DNA of 64,000 bases from Streptomyces lavendofoliae (GCF_014649735.1 NZ_BMTP01000016.1:107357-171356); one strand, 5' to 3'. Shown: positions 19,001-26,153, numbered from the stretch's first letter. Program-made: numbers and translations. The notes: a model not told the origin generated them from the letters alone.

Positions 19001-20482
19001 CGCCGAGGTGTACGCCACGTCGTAGAACTCCCCCGGCTCCGCGAACTCCAGCCGCTCCGCCATCCGGTCGGCCGCCGCGCGCAACGCGTCGGCGGTGCGT
19101 GCCGAGACGACGACCGGCACGCGCCCGGTCGGCGTGGCGGGCGCGGCGGGCATGCCGTCCTGCGGCTCGGGGGGAGCCGCCAGGACCACGTGCGCGTTGG
19201 CCCCGCCGAAACCGAAGGAGTTGACACCCGCGTACGGCCGGCCGTCGGCGGCCAGCGGCTCGGCCCGTACCACCGGGCGGATGTTCCAGGCATCGAAGTC
19301 GATGGCCGGGTTGAGGGGTTCGGCGTGCAGGCTCGCGGGGATGGCGCGGTGCCGGAGCACGAGCATCGCCTTGAGCAGTCCGGCGATGCCGGAGCCGGCC
19401 TCCAGGTGACCGATGTTGCTCTTGACCGACCCGACGGGCAGCCCACCCGTCGTACGGGCGACTCCCAGAGCCCGGCCGATCGCCTCGCACTCGATCGGGT
19501 CGCCCACCTGGGTGCCCGTGCCGTGTGCCTCCAGGTAGGCCAGCTGGTCGGGTGCGACGCCGCACCGCGCGTACACCTCGCGAAGCAGTGCCTCCTGGGC
19601 CGCTGCGCTCGGCAGTGCGAGCCCGGGCGTCCGGCCGTCGTTGTTGGTTCCGGTGCCGGCGATCACCCCGTGGATCCGGTCGCCGTCGGCCAGCGCGTCG
19701 GCCAGCCGCTTCAGCAGGACGATGCCGCCGCCCTCCGCTCGTACGAAACCGTCGGCGTCGGCGGAGAAGGCGCGGCAGCGACCGGTCGGCGAGAGCATCG
19801 ACGCCTGGGAGAAGGCGGCGAACCCCTGCGGATTGATCAGGATGTTGACGCCGCCGGCGAGCGCGGTGCGCGAGCGTCCGGAGAGCAGGTGCTCGTACGC
19901 CTGGTGCACGGCGGTCAGGGCGGAGGAGCAGGCGGTGTCCACCACGACGCTCTGCCCGTGCCAGTCGAAGAGGTGGGAGACCCGGTTGGCGACGTTGCAG
20001 CCGGCCATGCCGGTGATGGTGTACGGGTTGCCCGACTCCGGTCGGCAGGACTGCAGTTCGCCGTAGTCCCGGCTGGAGCAGCCGACGAAGACGGCGGTGT
20101 CCGACCCCCGGGTCCGGCCGGAGTCGACCCCGGCGTCGTCGAGGGCCTCGACGGCCAGCTCCAGCAGCAGGCGCTGCTGGGGGTCCATCCGGGATGCCTC
20201 CCGGGGGGAGACACCGGTGAAGTACGAGGTGTCGAACCCGGTGATGTCGTCCAGGAAGCCGCCGGCCACCGTGTAGCTCCTGCCCGGCCGTCGTCGGCGG
20301 ACATCGGCGAAGTCGGCGGCGGGGAAGCGGTCGTCGGGCACTTCGGTCACTACGTCGCGGCCGACGGCGAGCACGGTCCAGAGGTCTTCCGGAGTGCGGA
20401 TGCTGCCGGGGAGGCGGCACGAGGCGCCGATGATCGCGACGGAGGATCCGGTCTCGTGGGGCGGCTGGCGGTGCTGACGCAA
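13100..20482 (-). CDS. Single-module fully reducing type I polyketide synthase with C-methyltransferase
   Basis: 2460 residues from a TTG start at 20482, chosen because GGAGA lies about six bases upstream and the KS begins at residue 15; earlier in-frame starts read into the preceding gene. Domains in order: KS (Cys185 in DTACSS, EAHGTGTQVGDP, KSNIGHLEAG), AT (GHSVGE near 625, YAFHS near 728), DH (HTVDDAVVMPG near 922 and a later HPTVLDGALQ), C-methyltransferase (VLEVGAGTGGTT near 1386), ER (LLVHGGAGGVG near 1902), KR (LVTGGLGGFG near 2111, catalytic APYAAAN, LDD motif of B-type) and ACP (DLGIDSLMG, Ser near 2416). The layout equals that of fungal highly reducing iterative PKSs. No thioesterase or docking domain is present, so iteration and release by a separate enzyme are inferred. 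The product should be a reduced chain, possibly alpha-methylated. Confidence 0.93.
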   Translation of the reverse strand: MRQHRQPPHETGSSVAIIGASCRLPGSIRTPEDLWTVLAVGRDVVTEVPDDRFPAADFADVRRRRPGRSYTVAGGFLDDITGFDTSYFTGVSPREASRMDPQQRLLLELAVEALDDAGVDSGRTRGSDTAVFVGCSSRDYGELQSCRPESGNPYTITGMAGCNVANRVSHLFDWHGQSVVVDTACSSALTAVHQAYEHLLSGRSRTALAGGVNILINPQGFAAFSQASMLSPTGRCRAFSADADGFVRAEGGGIVLLKRLADALADGDRIHGVIAGTGTNNDGRTPGLALPSAAAQEALLREVYARCGVAPDQLAYLEAHGTGTQVGDPIECEAIGRALGVARTTGGLPVGSVKSNIGHLEAGSGIAGLLKAMLVLRHRAIPASLHAEPLNPAIDFDAWNIRPVVRAEPLAADGRPYAGVNSFGFGGANAHVVLAAPPEPQDGMPAAPATPTGRVPVVVSARTADALRAAADRMAERLEFAEPGEFYDVAYTSAVRRGRHEYRAAVLAADGAEAAERLYAVAGGEEPPVQAVQGKVAFAFSGNGSQWHGMAADLLRHEPVFRAAVEETDAVLGPLLGWSVVRELAGDEDRLRLTEVAQPLLFAVQVGLVRLLASHGVRPDAVVGHSVGEIAAAHVSGALDLGAACRVVAERSRAQALTAGLGRMAAAGLSPEDAEKEIAAYGDRLEVAGINSPTDVTLAGDPRALARLGHELSAREVFFRELDLDYAFHSRAMDRAEEPLRAALGRLTPTAHRVPFVSTVTGGPVRGELLGPDYWWRNVREPVLFADAVRALVDDGCGVFVEIGPHTVLTPYLRRLVPAGSPVGTCRRGRDGTETVRAAVARLLAMGVRADDHYFPRPGRVVSLPAYPWQRERHWNGSPDWWAQVPQDKTLVHPLLGRRAAVAEPTWHQTVGALRLPWLYDHTVDDAVVMPGTAYLEAALAAGRAVHAAAAEVTDLDIVRPLVLPRDDEPGEVLLQTSLGAEDGLVRVASRAGDAPDWQIHARGRVRRLLAARPAPLDVDGVRERLTGPRIDARRHYARAADAGLAYGPRFQVLTELRAGEAEVLADYTYAVPQEETAFEAHPTVLDGALQAASPLIAHLPGERRAYVPTAVGAVRVWASPAPRGLIHVRLVSRTAQDVVVDVTLTDEDGGVTAELTGCRLHGVASDHGHGTPRTLVPVLRAAPRAGDLPPGDTVPLPAPGELVAATRSERAALEKGSDDRYASFVPLIKETVGHWAARAFDELVPDGADCDVATLLAAGVRPKYAPYLRLLLNLSQKAGLVESAGGRLRRTGTPRPLELTRTCVERHPEWISAIAVYNRCGTHLTDVLRGDADPRELLFSEADRHHVEAFYTDTPQQRLQGRYARALLAEAVRHWPADRPLRVLEVGAGTGGTTGVLLPVLPPHLSRYVYTDVSAAFFPRARARFAGYDFVEYRTLDLEGDPIEQGFSRGEFDVVVAANVLHATSDLRATVGRVGTLLADGGILLALESHDDEVVGPCFGLLDGFWSFTDEDVRTTPLLPREEWAPLLEGCGFGEVTQIGSACPVARGDYSVLLARHRSGQTSADRPPATGSGTRWRIVCERRTARLGAALCDALTAAGAAEAVASTAPDGWYGEVRFPDHRPDGVVLLFDDEPAEDGTGAVTTRRAGLIRAAAAAAADRGLWLVTGDTGLSPAPGRAGDPANAALWGVARVVANERPGSAVRRLSLTRSPDVATDARRLAAEILDGGSEDEIVLAAGGRFVPRLADCTPRVRPAEGPCALRLRAPGTGHRLVWAPAPRMAAGPGEIVIRVRASALNYRDVMLAAGLLPPGAEPPVPGGPALGLECAGDVVDVGPGVTGRAVGDRVFAFGHGTMASHVRVRVEQSGSIPDGMSYGEAATLPAVYLTVQHSLERLAGLAAGETLLVHGGAGGVGLAALRYARNAGARVIATAGSPVKRDLLRTLGVDHVLDSRSLAFADRVKEITGGEGVDVVLNSLAGEAIARGLECLRPGGRFVELGKRDIYANQPLLMRPFRNNLAYYAVDITRLVADAPQASATAFARVTERVGDGTYSPLPHQTFPATRVGEALRTLRHSRHLGKVVVAFDPDEPMPVEQPDALAALDPSATYLVTGGLGGFGAATARHLVRRGARRLALVGRRGGASPQAPALLEELAGQGVDALAYAVDVTDPDAMRRVLEEADASGRPVRGVVHGAMHLDDAPLDELTEERFAAVLTPKVHGASVLDALTRDRDLDFFVVYSSVAGLVGNLHQAPYAAANLYLESLVRARRAAGLPGTAVAWGGIGETGYVARNNLGETMARSGLGLLPPEAACAALDQVLARGEETAVVGLTDWDRMARMLPALRAPRFAAQLADREATSQGTGAEDFRDRLAKAGTAEERTALISDTLAGLVASVLQTTPDRVDRAADLADLGIDSLMGTELKVALHRGTGYDLPFMELMAARSIDGLTERLARALHRAS

Positions 20483-20505
20483 GTGCGGTCTCCGGTCGAG
20501 GTCGG

Positions 20506-21669
20506 TCAGAGTGCGAGGGTGGTGTGCGGGACGAGAGGCGGATCCGGCACCGGGCCGCCCTGGACGGTGCCGCTGCCCAGCGCACGGACGAGGTACCCGC
20601 GGTCCACCGGTGGCGGGTCGGTGAGACCGCCGGTCAGCGCGAGCGTGCCGGTGCGTCCGTAGGTGCGGGTGTGGCGCGAGTAGCTGAGAAAGCCGCTGAT
20701 CCCCGTCGCGATGGAGCGCTCCGCCGGCGTGGGATCCGGCAGCTCGCCGACGCACGTGATCGACAGTCCGGGATAGCGGTTCTCGACGGCTTCCACGATG
20801 AGGCGCATCGGGGTCTCCGACGGGTGCACGATGTGGAAGGTCCGCACGCCGGGGGCGGGATGCGGAGCGTCCTGCCCGATGCGCAGCATCGCCTCCGTGG
20901 CGTAGTCGTCCTGCACGATGTTGATCGACGCGTCGGCGGGTACGCACAGACGCAGCCGCATTCCGTCCCGGTGCCGTACCGCCGCTGTGGGCATTCCGGG
21001 GCCACCGCCGGCCGCCACGGCGTCCAGCAGCCTTCCGAACACGTCGAGCGGATGGCCCGGAGCGCCTGCGGGCAGCTCGGTGTCGGACGCGACGACACTC
21101 GGGCGCAGTACGACCGCGGACCGGTCATGCCGCCGTGCCCATGCCCGGACGAGCACCTCCGCCCGGTATTTGGACTCGTCGTAGTGCGTCTCGAAGCCGT
21201 ACGCGTCGGTGAGGTCTTCCTCCCCGACATGCCCGGCGTCGCGCCCGCCGGCGACCGCGATGGTGCTCATGTGGATCAATCGGCACGACGGGGCGGTCGC
21301 CGCGGCGAACTCCAGTACCTGCGCGGTCCCCCGCACGTTCGTGCGCAGCAGCCGATCGCGTTCTCCGGTGAGCGCGATGTCGCCCGCGCAATGCCACACG
21401 GCCTCGGCTTCACACGCGAGACGTCCGTACACGGCCGGGGACAACCCGAGCCAAGGGCGGGTGATGTCGCCGCCGACGCAGCGCAGACGGGCTGCCTCCC
21501 GCGGCCCGACATCGCCTCCCGCGACGGCCGCCAGGGCCGCCCGGACGCGGGCGCGGAGCGAGGTGGAGGAGCCCCTGCCGAGGGCGGTCACGTGCTGTTC
21601 GCGCCTCAGCAGGGCAAGCAGGAGTCTCGACCCCAGGAAGCCTGTGGCTCCAGTGAGGAGTGTGGTCAC
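20506..21669 (-). CDS. Stand-alone thioester-reductase-like NAD(P)-dependent enzyme
   Basis: 387 residues from the GTG at 21669, which places the Rossmann motif TLLTGATGFLG at the very N-terminus; a TTG at 21705 would add 12 residues. The catalytic Tyr and Lys are in YDESKYRAEVLVRA, and FHIVHPSETP near the C-terminal third is typical of the Lys2/NRPS-type terminal reductase family. Such domains release acyl-ACP thioesters reductively to aldehyde or alcohol. The gene is first in the minus-strand operon, 23 bp before the PKS, which lacks a thioesterase, so chain release is the likely job. Confidence 0.85.
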   Translation of the reverse strand: MTTLLTGATGFLGSRLLLALLRREQHVTALGRGSSTSLRARVRAALAAVAGGDVGPREAARLRCVGGDITRPWLGLSPAVYGRLACEAEAVWHCAGDIALTGERDRLLRTNVRGTAQVLEFAAATAPSCRLIHMSTIAVAGGRDAGHVGEEDLTDAYGFETHYDESKYRAEVLVRAWARRHDRSAVVLRPSVVASDTELPAGAPGHPLDVFGRLLDAVAAGGGPGMPTAAVRHRDGMRLRLCVPADASINIVQDDYATEAMLRIGQDAPHPAPGVRTFHIVHPSETPMRLIVEAVENRYPGLSITCVGELPDPTPAERSIATGISGFLSYSRHTRTYGRTGTLALTGGLTDPPPVDRGYLVRALGSGTVQGGPVPDPPLVPHTTLAL

Positions 21670-21701
21670 GGGGGAAGCATGGACCACGGCACAGCAACCA
21701 C

Positions 21702-21723
21702 GCAAATACTCTTTGCATATAAT
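21702..21723. promoter_or_regulatory. Divergent promoter with GCAAA-N5-TTTGC dyad and TATAAT box
   Basis: Between the thioester-reductase and MMPL genes lies an AT-rich island in an otherwise GC-rich region. GCAAA at 21702-21706 and TTTGC at 21712-21716 form a perfect dyad. It abuts a consensus -10 box TATAAT at 21718-21723 reading toward the MMPL gene (start 21771). A repressor bound to the dyad would block that promoter and probably the minus-strand one. No regulator gene lies inside the cluster. Confidence 0.55.
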
Positions 21724-21770
21724 CGGTTACGTTGCGTCGCCGACGTGGTGGTGTGTAGCGTCCCGGGTTC

Positions 21771-23999
21771 GTGAATCGCACCGCCTTCTCGAACACGACC
21801 TCACGCCGGGCTCGTTGGACCGTCGCGGTGCTCGTTCTGCTGGCCTCCGCCCTGTGTCTCCCGCTGACCCTCGCCGCGGGGACTCGCGCCAGCAGCGGTG
21901 GATACCTCGACGACGCGAGCGAATCCGCCCGCGCCGAGCGCCTGTTGGAGGACGATTTCCGTACCGGAAGCTCTCAGCTCCTGCTCGTTCTGCACGCCGA
22001 CCGGAATGCCGGGGACGCCGACGCCCAGAGCGTGGGCCGGCGCCTGACGGCCGAGGTCGCACGCGCGCGCGGAGTCGTGTACGCCCGGTCCTGGTGGGGC
22101 ACCGGCGACGCGCGCCTCCGCTCGGCCGATGGGCGCACCGCACTGGTCCAGGTCCGGCTGCGCGGTTCCGACGCGCAGGTGGAGCGACGCGCGGGGGAGC
22201 TGGCGGACCGCTTCTCCGGAAGCCGTCCCCCCTTCAGGATCACGGCGACAGGGCGCGGGGTCGTCGACGCCGACCTGGCCGAGCGCAGCCGCCGGGAACT
22301 CGTGCGCGCCGAGTTGGTCAGCATGCCGTTGCTGGCACTCGTGCTCTACCTGGCCTTCGGCTCCCTCATGGCCGCGGCGATTCCCCTCGCCGTCGGGGTG
22401 CTGTGCGTCACCGGCACTCAGGCGGTGCTGTACGGCCTGACCGGCCTGACGCAGGTGTCCGTCTTCGCGCCGAACCTCGCCACCGCCCTCGGACTGGGGC
22501 TGGCGATCGACTACAGCATCATCATGATCAGCAGGTTCCGGGAGGAGCGGGAGGCCGGGCTCGCCCCGTCCGACGCCGCCCGGGCCGTCTCCCGGATCAC
22601 CGGCCGGACCGTGCTGTGTTCGGCGGCCACCGTGGCGCTGTCCCTGTCGGCTCTGCTGCTGGTTCCCCTGCCCTTCCTGCGCTCCCTGGGGGCCGCGTCG
22701 GTCGCCGTGGTGGTCCTGGCCTGCGCGGTGGTCCTGACGTTCGTGCCGTTGGTCCTGCGGCTGTTCGGCCGGCACCTCGAATTCGGGCGGTTGCGCCCCC
22801 GACGCCACGGCACGGCGGCCGACGGAGCCTGGCACAAGGGCATCGGTACGGTGCTGCGCCGTCCGGCCACGGTGTTCCTCGCGTCCACCGGCGTCCTGGT
22901 GCTTCTCGCCCTGCCCTTCCTCCGTGTGCAGTGGGGGCTCATCGACGAACGCTGGCTGCCCGCCGGCGCACCGGTACGGGCCGAAGCCGAGGAGGTGCGC
23001 CGGGCGTTTCCGCTGGCGGTGGGCTCCACGCCCCTGGTACTCCTGCCCTCCGTGCGGCCCGGCGCCCCCGAATCCGCCCGTCTGGCCGCGGACCTCTCAC
23101 GAGACCCGCGCGTGGAGTTCGTATCGGGTCCCGGCGGTACGTACCGCAACGGCTTGCGAGAAGACGGCCGGAACGCGCGGGCAGCCGCATCCGGCACGGA
23201 CGCCCAGCCCCCACCCCTCGCGCGCACGCCCGCTGTTGCGACCCCGCCGACCCGCGGCACCTGGTTCCAGGTCGTCACGCGCCTCGACCCGAGCAGCCCG
23301 GCCGCGCAGGACCTGGTCCGCGACATCCGCTCGCACAAGGCCACCGGACCGCTCATGGTGGCCGGCGAGACCGCGGTCCTGCTCGACATCCTGCACACGC
23401 TGCGCGACGCGGCCGTGCGCTCCGCCGTCATCATCTGCGCGGCCACCGGCGTCCTGATCGCCTTCTTCACCCGCAGCCTGTTCATCCCCCTCAAAGCCCT
23501 GCTGACGAACCTCCTCAGCATGACCGCGGGTTTCGGGGCCATGGTCTTCCTCTTCCAGGAAGGGCGGCTCGCGCACTGGCTCGGCGGCACCGCGACCGGA
23601 GCCACCGATCCGCTGCTTCCCATGCTGATGTTCTGCATCGTCTTCGGCGTCAGCATGGACTACGAGTTGTTCATCGTCGCCCGCATCAGGGAGGAGTACC
23701 TCGCTCATGGGGACAATCGCCGGGCCGTGGCAACCGGCCTGGCCCGCACGGGTCGCGTGGTGACGGCCTCCAGCATCGCCCTGGTCGCTGCCATGGCACC
23801 GCTGGTCGCCTCCTCCGTGACGGTCATGCAACTCCTCGGCACGGTGCTCGTCATCGGCGTCCTCGTCGACGCGACGGTCGTACGGTGCCTGCTGGTGCCG
23901 TCGGCGATGACGCTGGCCGGTCGGGGGAACTGGTGGCTGCCCTTCCGGCCGGACCACCGATCGGCCGCCCGTCCCTCACCAGCCGGTGAGACGGCGTGA
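21771..23999 (+). CDS. MMPL-family (RND) lipid exporter
   Basis: 742 residues with two repeats of membrane helices, each half preceded by an extracytoplasmic loop (about residues 45-190 and 390-530). The proton-relay motifs LGLAIDYSIIMISR (near 245) and FGVSMDYELFIVAR (near 627) match the Asp-Tyr pairs of MmpL transporters, which move lipids and lipid-like polyketides across the membrane. The GTG start follows an AT-rich promoter region. It is divergent from the PKS operon and forms a two-gene unit with the SDR 21 bp downstream, so it most likely exports the cluster product. Confidence 0.9.
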   Translation: MNRTAFSNTTSRRARWTVAVLVLLASALCLPLTLAAGTRASSGGYLDDASESARAERLLEDDFRTGSSQLLLVLHADRNAGDADAQSVGRRLTAEVARARGVVYARSWWGTGDARLRSADGRTALVQVRLRGSDAQVERRAGELADRFSGSRPPFRITATGRGVVDADLAERSRRELVRAELVSMPLLALVLYLAFGSLMAAAIPLAVGVLCVTGTQAVLYGLTGLTQVSVFAPNLATALGLGLAIDYSIIMISRFREEREAGLAPSDAARAVSRITGRTVLCSAATVALSLSALLLVPLPFLRSLGAASVAVVVLACAVVLTFVPLVLRLFGRHLEFGRLRPRRHGTAADGAWHKGIGTVLRRPATVFLASTGVLVLLALPFLRVQWGLIDERWLPAGAPVRAEAEEVRRAFPLAVGSTPLVLLPSVRPGAPESARLAADLSRDPRVEFVSGPGGTYRNGLREDGRNARAAASGTDAQPPPLARTPAVATPPTRGTWFQVVTRLDPSSPAAQDLVRDIRSHKATGPLMVAGETAVLLDILHTLRDAAVRSAVIICAATGVLIAFFTRSLFIPLKALLTNLLSMTAGFGAMVFLFQEGRLAHWLGGTATGATDPLLPMLMFCIVFGVSMDYELFIVARIREEYLAHGDNRRAVATGLARTGRVVTASSIALVAAMAPLVASSVTVMQLLGTVLVIGVLVDATVVRCLLVPSAMTLAGRGNWWLPFRPDHRSAARPSPAGETA

Positions 24000-24020
24000 A
24001 CCCGCTATCCGGGAGACTCT

Positions 24021-24821
24021 GTGCCCCTTGCCCTGGTGACCGGCGCCACCTCCGGTATCGGCCGTGCCTTCGCCGAGCGGCTGGCACGGGACGGGCACGA
24101 TCTGATCCTCGTCGCCCGGACGCCCGAGGCCCTGGAAGCCCTCGCCGCCGCGCTGCGCCGGCAGGCGAACGTGTCGGTGCACACGCTGGCGGCGGACCTC
24201 TCGACCCTGGACGGCTGCCGACGGGTCGAAGAGCACCTCGGCGCCGTCGATCTCCTGGTGAACAACGCGGGAACGATGCCGGCGGGGGCCTTTCTCCGAA
24301 ACGGGGTCGAAGCCGAGGAGCAGATGCTGGATCTGAACACGCGCGCGGTGCTGCGCCTCACGCACGCCGTGCTGCCGGGCATGATCGAGCGGCGGTCCGG
24401 CCGCGTGGTGAACGTCGCCTCCTTCAGCGCCCTGGGCCCCGGGGGCCTGGCCACGACGTATCCCGCCAGCAAGTCATGGGTGCTGGCCTTCACCGAGGCG
24501 ATCGGCGGATCCGACCAGGTACGGCGATCCGGCGTGCGGATGATGGCGCTCCTGCCCGGCTTCACGAGGACCGGTCTCTTCCGGCGGACGGGAATCGAGA
24601 CGTCCCCCATGCCACGATGGATCTGGCCCGAGGCTGACCGAGTGGTCGCCGACGCGCTTCGAGACCTCGCGAAAGGACGCGTCGTGTGCGTGCCCAGCTT
24701 GCGCTACAAGCTCGCCGTCTGGGGTCTGCGGCACCTTCCGAGGCCCATGCTCAAGCCTCTCTCCTGGGACTTCTCGGCCCCGGGCAAGCGTTGGCCGCCG
24801 ACCGCCGGCGGGGGGAGGTGA
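24021..24821 (+). CDS. Short-chain dehydrogenase/reductase (SDR)
   Basis: 266 residues. The cofactor motif is TGATSGIGRAFAERL at residues 7-21 and NNAG is at about 90. The catalytic pair is in TYPASKSWVLAF, with Ser in VASFSA upstream. The C-terminal part (RYKLAVWGLRHLPRPML) is amphipathic and could sit at the membrane, as in SDRs acting on long-chain acyl substrates. GTG start with GGGAG six bases before. It is 21 bp from the MMPL gene and probably performs a late ketone or aldehyde reduction on the lipid product. Confidence 0.88.
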   Translation: MPLALVTGATSGIGRAFAERLARDGHDLILVARTPEALEALAAALRRQANVSVHTLAADLSTLDGCRRVEEHLGAVDLLVNNAGTMPAGAFLRNGVEAEEQMLDLNTRAVLRLTHAVLPGMIERRSGRVVNVASFSALGPGGLATTYPASKSWVLAFTEAIGGSDQVRRSGVRMMALLPGFTRTGLFRRTGIETSPMPRWIWPEADRVVADALRDLAKGRVVCVPSLRYKLAVWGLRHLPRPMLKPLSWDFSAPGKRWPPTAGGGR

Positions 24822-24940
24822 CAGTCCCTCCGGGAGTCGTACGGGCGGACGTGCCGGCGTTGGGAGCGCGGCCGGATCGGGCCTCCACCGTCGCCCGCCG
24901 TGTGGAGGCCGGACCCGCGCCGCACCCGCCGTCCGGCAGG

Positions 24941-25017
24941 GCTCCCTCCTCCGCGTCGCGTCCGCGCGCACCGGACCCCGCTCCCTGATCCGGCCTGATC
25001 AGAAGGACAGGACCTAG
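24941..25017. repeat. Truncated second copy of the CTAG-ended MITE-like element
   Basis: These 77 bp match 4233-4309 at 71 positions and end in the same way at CTAG. No matching left end is seen upstream, so this looks like the right part of a decayed copy. The CTAG at 25014-25017 again holds the stop codon (TAG on the minus strand) of the adjoining hydrolase-like gene. Confidence 0.75.
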
Positions 25018-25856
25018 CCGAGCGCCAGCATCGCCTCGGTGATCCGGCCGATCGCCGCCCCGGGGATCGCGGTGGCGGCCTCCTCGAGGACGAGCAGCCG
25101 CGCCCCGGGGATCTCGCGCGCGATCGCCTCGCCGTTGCCGACGGGGAAGAACCGGTCGCGGCGGCCGTGCACGACGAGCGTGGGGACCTCGATGGCGGGC
25201 AGGCGTTCGCGCCAGCGGGGTCCGCAGTCGAGCCGGGAGAACACCATGCCCAGCTGGTTGGCCATCCGGACCGGTACGGCGGTGCCGGGCGTGCGGTCCC
25301 AGACGCGGGCGGCGACCGCGCGCGCGGCGACGGGGTCGTCGCCGAGGATCTCCGCGCCGGCGGCGGCGAACTCCGCGACCGCCTCGCGGTCGGCCCAATC
25401 GGGCATCGGACGCGCGAACAGCCGGCTCATCGTCGCCCCGTCATGCCCGGGAAGATCGTCGTCGGGCGGGCCGGGGGCGACCGCCCGGGTGCCGACCAGG
25501 GTGAGCGCCGAGAACGCGCCCGGGTGGTCGAGCGCGGCCACCTGGGCGACCATCCCGCCGACGCCGATCCCCGCGAGGTGCGCGGGGCGCCCGCCGAGCG
25601 CGTCGGCGAGGGCCGCCGCGTCGGCGGCGAGGTCGCGCAGGGTGTAGGCGGGCGCCTCCGGGTCCGTCGTCGTCGACTCCCCGCTGTCGCGCAGGTCGTA
25701 GCGCACCGCACGGCGCCCGCCGGCGGCGAGGCGCTCGCACAGGGCGTCGGGCCAGGAGAGCATCGTCGTCCCGCCCACGAGCAGGACGAGCGGCGCGTCG
25801 TCGTCACCGAACGACTCGATGCCCAAGGCGATCCCCCGGACGCTGATCGCGGTCAT
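25014..25856 (-). CDS. Alpha/beta-hydrolase-like protein lacking the nucleophile
   Basis: 280 residues resembling the RdmC-like methylesterase group: LLVGGTTMLSWPDAL, then RYDLRDSGESTTTD, then the acid loop HGRRDRFFPVGNG. The nucleophile elbow, normally GxSxGG, reads GIGVGG, so Ser is Gly. The end of the fold where GHxxP normally supplies the His reads TAIPG. Two of three triad residues are thus absent while the fold pattern remains, so it is either non-catalytic or uses another chemistry. The ATG overlaps the stop of a 46-codon frame upstream. Its TAG stop is inside a repeat end. Confidence 0.78.
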   Translation of the reverse strand: MTAISVRGIALGIESFGDDDAPLVLLVGGTTMLSWPDALCERLAAGGRRAVRYDLRDSGESTTTDPEAPAYTLRDLAADAAALADALGGRPAHLAGIGVGGMVAQVAALDHPGAFSALTLVGTRAVAPGPPDDDLPGHDGATMSRLFARPMPDWADREAVAEFAAAGAEILGDDPVAARAVAARVWDRTPGTAVPVRMANQLGMVFSRLDCGPRWRERLPAIEVPTLVVHGRRDRFFPVGNGEAIAREIPGARLLVLEEAATAIPGAAIGRITEAMLALG

Positions 25857-25993
25857 CGGATCACCTGGAGGACGTCGTGGGCCGGGCGGGCCGAGGTCAG
25901 GGCCGGGACGACGGTGCCGGCGTCCGGCCCGGGGCCGGGTGCGGTGACCGAACCGTCGGGAGCGAGGAAGAGGCGAGTGATGAGGCGTGTCAT
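25853..25993 (-). CDS. Small 46-residue ORF coupled to the hydrolase-like gene
   Basis: ATG at 25993 to TGA at 25853-25855. The stop overlaps the hydrolase start as ATGA. Third positions are almost all G or C, as in the real genes around it. The sequence begins MTRLITRLFLAPDGSV and ends LQVIR. It resembles no family I know. It may be a true small protein or the remaining end of a lost gene. No strong ribosome site is seen. Confidence 0.45.
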   Translation of the reverse strand: MTRLITRLFLAPDGSVTAPGPGPDAGTVVPALTSARPAHDVLQVIR

Positions 25994-26153
25994 GCCAGGG
26001 CAGACCCGATCCGCCGCCCGAACTCATCGCTCACGCGGGGAACGCGCTGCTGAGGCCGGGCGGCGAAGTGCCCGGGGTTTGACGCGCACCGGCAAGGCCA
26101 GGGCCGGACACGTAACGCGGAGTCCCTGCCGCCGTGGTGCGGTCGGCGCCGAC

